From Streptococcus oralis subsp. dentisani (GTDB lineage Bacteria > Bacillota > Bacilli > Lactobacillales > Streptococcaceae): a stretch of 64,000 bases of DNA. Location: the NCBI RefSeq assembly GCF_007475365.1, contig NZ_CP034442.1, positions 620,001 to 684,000 on the forward strand. Reading direction: 5' to 3'. Shown piece after piece: positions 61,467 to 64,000 of the stretch (positions are counted from its first letter, which is position 1; each line of letters begins with the position of its first letter). A program made the position numbers and the translations under genes. The notes under the pieces were generated by a model. That model saw nothing but the letters and a program-made list of their open reading frames with translations, ran no database searches and was not told the origin of the DNA.

Positions 61467-61658
61467 TTAATATTCGCTAGAAACAGGTGCAATTACCCAT
61501 AAAATCAAGTAAGCAAGTACCCCTGCCCCATAACAAAAGGCAAGAACGCCCCAAATCACACGGACAATAGTAGGGTCAATATCAAAATAGTGGGCTACAC
61601 CTGCGCAAACGCCTCCAATTTTTTGATCCCTACCACTTCTCATAAATTTTTTTGCCAT
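61467..61658 (-). CDS. PspC domain protein
   Basis: A 63-residue protein with a single PspC domain: KIGGVCAGVAHYFDIDPT (amphipathic helix and loop), then one membrane helix (about 35-56, IWGVLAFCYGAGVLAYLILW). Stand-alone PspC proteins are linked to membrane stress responses. It lies between the glycolipid synthase genes and obgE, in one operon, which suits a role in sensing membrane lipid state. GGAGA precedes the ATG. Confidence 0.88.
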   Translation of the reverse strand: MAKKFMRSGRDQKIGGVCAGVAHYFDIDPTIVRVIWGVLAFCYGAGVLAYLILWVIAPVSSEY

Positions 61659-61680
61659 ATTTTATTCTCCTATATTTTTA

Positions 61681-62997
61681 CTAATCTCTCCAGTAATCTC
61701 GGATGCTAGACAACTGCTTTTTAGAAGCCTTTAATATTCGTTTGGACTCTTTAACTGGAGCTGAAACAGCCTGCTGAGGTAGGTACAAAATAGTTTTTAA
61801 GAATCGCTGTGTCATGGGTTCGTCGCCACGTAGTTCCTGCTCAAATTTATTTGAAATCATCGCATCGAGATAAAACTCATGAACTCGTTTCCCAAAATTC
61901 TCAGCCGAAATCTCATACAACTTGTCAGCCAACTTCTGCTCATTCATATCTGGAGTGGCGATCAAGGCCTCCAAGATTGCACCTGCAAGATCGTGCTCTC
62001 CATAGTAGAGGGTTCCAAACATTTTGTCACTGATCAGATTATCCAGATAAGGATTGCCATGAGCGATAACAGGCGTTCCACTGGCTAGACTCTCTAGATA
62101 AGTCAAGCCTTGGGTTTCACTAGTGGATGCAGAGATAAAGAAATCAGCCGCTTTATAGTATAAGGCTGTCTCACTTGGAGCAATCATACCAGTAAAAATC
62201 ACATGATCTTGGATCTGCAATTTCACTGCTTGTTCCTTCAGACTGTCCAGATAAGGACCATCTCCAGCAACAACCAACTTCACCTTATCTTCTTCTTTCA
62301 ATACCTCAACAAAGGCGTTTAGGACTGCTTGGATATTCTTCTCATAAGAAATACGTGAAAGGCTCAGCAGCATTTTCTCGTCTTCTTTAATCCCAAGCTT
62401 AGATCGAAGAGCAGTTAAATTCTCTTCCTTAATCTCAGGTCGTTCAAACTTAGCCAACTCAATTCCAGTTGGGATGACACGCTTTTCAACCTTGACTTTG
62501 TATTTAGATAAAAGGTCACGAACAATCTCACTAGGGCAAATCACGCCATCTACATCATGAAGGAAGCCACGCACCAAATATTTTACCATACTCGGACGAA
62601 TTAGCATGCCCTTAGCAATGTAATGTACATAGTCTTCGTACTGAGTATGGTAGGTATGGATAACAGGAATTTTCAATTCTCTTGCAATCCAAATCCCAAG
62701 CAAACCTAGTGAAAATTCTGTCTGGGTATGAATGATATCAAGTTGATACTGCTTGGCAATTTCAAGCGCCTTTGTAAAACCTCGGTAGGCAAATCGTCGA
62801 TCCTTAAACGCAAAGAAAGGGACACTCGGAATTCGAATAATTTGCCAATCCTCGTATCGGTTCACGTCTTTATCAGTCGTTGTAAAGATAAAAACTGCAT
62901 GCCCCTGCTTTTCAAGCTCAGTTTTCAAAGTCCGAATACTAGTCGCAACCCCGGAAACCTGAGGGAAATAGGTGTCAGTAAATAAACCAATTCGCAT
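61681..62997 (-). CDS. Glycosyltransferase family 4, probable monoglucosyl-diacylglycerol synthase
   Basis: A 438-residue peripheral membrane enzyme with a GT-B fold: N-terminal acceptor domain from MRIGLFTDTYFPQVSGVATS, C-terminal GT4 domain with LSRISYEKNIQAVL, VAGDGPYLD and the E(x7)E stretch ETQGLTYLESLASGTPVIA (shown in part as TQGLTYLESLASG). Streptococcal relatives add glucose to diacylglycerol; the product feeds CpoA, encoded just upstream. The basic C-terminal tail (KESKRILKASKKQLSS) probably binds anionic lipids. It lies eight bases after cpoA. Confidence 0.87.
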   Translation of the reverse strand: MRIGLFTDTYFPQVSGVATSIRTLKTELEKQGHAVFIFTTTDKDVNRYEDWQIIRIPSVPFFAFKDRRFAYRGFTKALEIAKQYQLDIIHTQTEFSLGLLGIWIARELKIPVIHTYHTQYEDYVHYIAKGMLIRPSMVKYLVRGFLHDVDGVICPSEIVRDLLSKYKVKVEKRVIPTGIELAKFERPEIKEENLTALRSKLGIKEDEKMLLSLSRISYEKNIQAVLNAFVEVLKEEDKVKLVVAGDGPYLDSLKEQAVKLQIQDHVIFTGMIAPSETALYYKAADFFISASTSETQGLTYLESLASGTPVIAHGNPYLDNLISDKMFGTLYYGEHDLAGAILEALIATPDMNEQKLADKLYEISAENFGKRVHEFYLDAMISNKFEQELRGDEPMTQRFLKTILYLPQQAVSAPVKESKRILKASKKQLSSIRDYWRD

Positions 62998-63005
62998 AAA
63001 TTACC

Positions 63006-64000
63006 TCACTTTTTGCCCAAAGCAGCCTGTTCTCGATAAAATTTTAACCAGATTTCCAACAAATGCTCCTCAGAGTACTCTTTGGAGATCTCGCGAGCTT
63101 TTTCTTTCAAGTCTTTTAAGGCTTCCTGGTCATTCTTGTATTCTAGGATTGCTTCTCTCATCTCAGAAACATCACTTGTAGCACGATAATTCCCTTCAAG
63201 GATGACCTTATACAAGTCCAAATCCCTTAACATAATCGGCGCCTCGCAACTTGCCGCCTCTAAGATGGTCATAGGGAATAATTCGTTGTAACTTGGTAGC
63301 AAGAACAGATCCGCCATAGCGTAAAGTTCCCGCATCCGTTCCGGTGACACAATTCCGGGGAAAATTAGATTTTTAGGTGGATTGTCCATGATTTTTTTAT
63401 AGCGTTCATAACCATCTGTTATTCCACCAAATGAAAAACCACCAGCCCAGATAAAAGTAATTTCTGGCAATTCCTCAGCAAGACGGATAAAATCATCAAT
63501 CCCTTTACGTTTCTGAACCTGACCTGCACCGACAACAACAAACTGATTCTCAGCTAAATCCATTTCCTGACGAAGTTTTGCTACTTGGTCAGCTGGTAGT
63601 GGATGCCATTTTTCCTTATTTACAAAGTTTGGAATATAAGTTACTTTTTCACGTGGAATACCAGCTGCTACTAAATCCTCGATAAACATGGGATTAACCA
63701 CCACCAAGTGTTCCATTCGGTTGTAAAATGAAAAAACATAGCATTTGATAATTCCCTTTAAGAAAAATGGAATTTTCAAACTCCCCTCAAGCGTATCAGG
63801 CAAAAAATGCACATAGCCAATTTTTCTCCCAGATCGCTTCTTTTGAAATGTAGATAAATAATAAGGGAAATCAATGGTGTGAAAATGAGTTACATCTGCC
63901 TCTACAGGAAGATTCTCCGTAACAATCAACTGGTCTTTGGCATCGCGGTGAAGGAGACGTACCAACTCACGGTAGGCTCCTGATACCCCTTGACCAGCCA
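63006..64000 (-). CDS. cpoA: CpoA-type glycosyltransferase (glycolipid galactosyltransferase), N-terminus outside window
   Basis: The frame is open to the right edge; its visible part begins AGQGVSGAYRELVRLL, close to the expected N-terminus. The GT4 core shows VVVGAGQVQKRKGIDDF, FPGIVSPERMRELYAMADLF and NELFPMTILEAASCEAPIM. Pneumococcal CpoA makes galactosyl-glucosyl-diacylglycerol from the product of the next gene, and mutations alter beta-lactam susceptibility and membrane properties. The order cpoA, second transferase, PspC protein, obgE equals the pneumococcal operon. About a dozen or more residues are missing. Confidence 0.85.
   Translation of the reverse strand, partial: AGQGVSGAYRELVRLLHRDAKDQLIVTENLPVEADVTHFHTIDFPYYLSTFQKKRSGRKIGYVHFLPDTLEGSLKIPFFLKGIIKCYVFSFYNRMEHLVVVNPMFIEDLVAAGIPREKVTYIPNFVNKEKWHPLPADQVAKLRQEMDLAENQFVVVGAGQVQKRKGIDDFIRLAEELPEITFIWAGGFSFGGITDGYERYKKIMDNPPKNLIFPGIVSPERMRELYAMADLFLLPSYNELFPMTILEAASCEAPIMLRDLDLYKVILEGNYRATSDVSEMREAILEYKNDQEALKDLKEKAREISKEYSEEHLLEIWLKFYREQAALGKK

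Overview
The window is a typical low-GC Streptococcus chromosome, and the gene content points to the mitis group (S. mitis, S. oralis, S. pneumoniae relatives). Markers are RocS, the PBP2a cofactor MacP, a CpoA-type glycolipid glycosyltransferase operon, two extracellular thioredoxin (Etrx/CcdA) systems, a TCS09-like two-component system and an F-type ATPase operon with the c-subunit gene first. Identifications rest on motifs and remembered family sequences; no database search was run. Neighbouring blocks that I remember as lying far apart in S. pneumoniae sit together here, and AtpE differs from the optochin-sensitive pneumococcal form, so a non-pneumococcal mitis-group strain is more likely.

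Layout. 1-3.5 kb (minus): glmU, a Nudix ADP-ribose hydrolase, macP, mtnN and rocS (cut by the left edge). 3.6-8.1 kb (plus): a GH25 muramidase, a DUF368/PopT-type lipid-carrier transporter, a YbaK deacylase, a histidine phosphatase and lysS, followed by a RUP-like repeat. 8.4-13 kb (minus): a polar amino-acid ABC transporter, a TPR protein and an AI-2E-family membrane protein; then a plus-strand lactonase. 14.3-20.6 kb (minus): atpEBFHAGDC. 20.8-23.3 kb (minus): a CHY zinc-finger protein, a U32/TrhP-type protein and a GntR regulator; then plus-strand guaA.

25-27.2 kb is a small AT-rich accessory island downstream of guaA. It holds two gene remnants and a TIR/DUF4062-like protein gene split by a -1 frame change at an A-AAA-AAC heptamer. 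27.3-31.9 kb is a complete BceAB-RS antimicrobial-peptide detoxification and sensing module. Core genes follow: ylxM, a 71-codon unknown gene and ffh, tuf, a second AI-2E-family protein, and dacA. 38-46.4 kb carries etrx2-ccdA2, a scar with an IS1182-type transposase fragment abutting a truncated pabB, a P-loop kinase, a decayed UPF0340 gene, and the ccdA1-etrx1-msrAB-RR-HK cluster. 46.8-64 kb holds map, a CBS/DRTGG regulator, a GNAT acetyltransferase, murA (MurZ type), pfkA-pyk, dnaE, pepX, argR, and the cpoA operon with obgE and two very short genes.

Much of the window concerns the cell envelope: peptidoglycan precursor supply (glmU, murA), PBP2a control (macP), lipid-carrier recycling (DUF368), wall trimming (GH25, dacA), surface methionine-sulfoxide repair (Etrx/CcdA/MsrAB), peptide-antibiotic response (Bce) and glycolipid synthesis (cpoA operon). 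No tRNA, rRNA or CRISPR array was seen.
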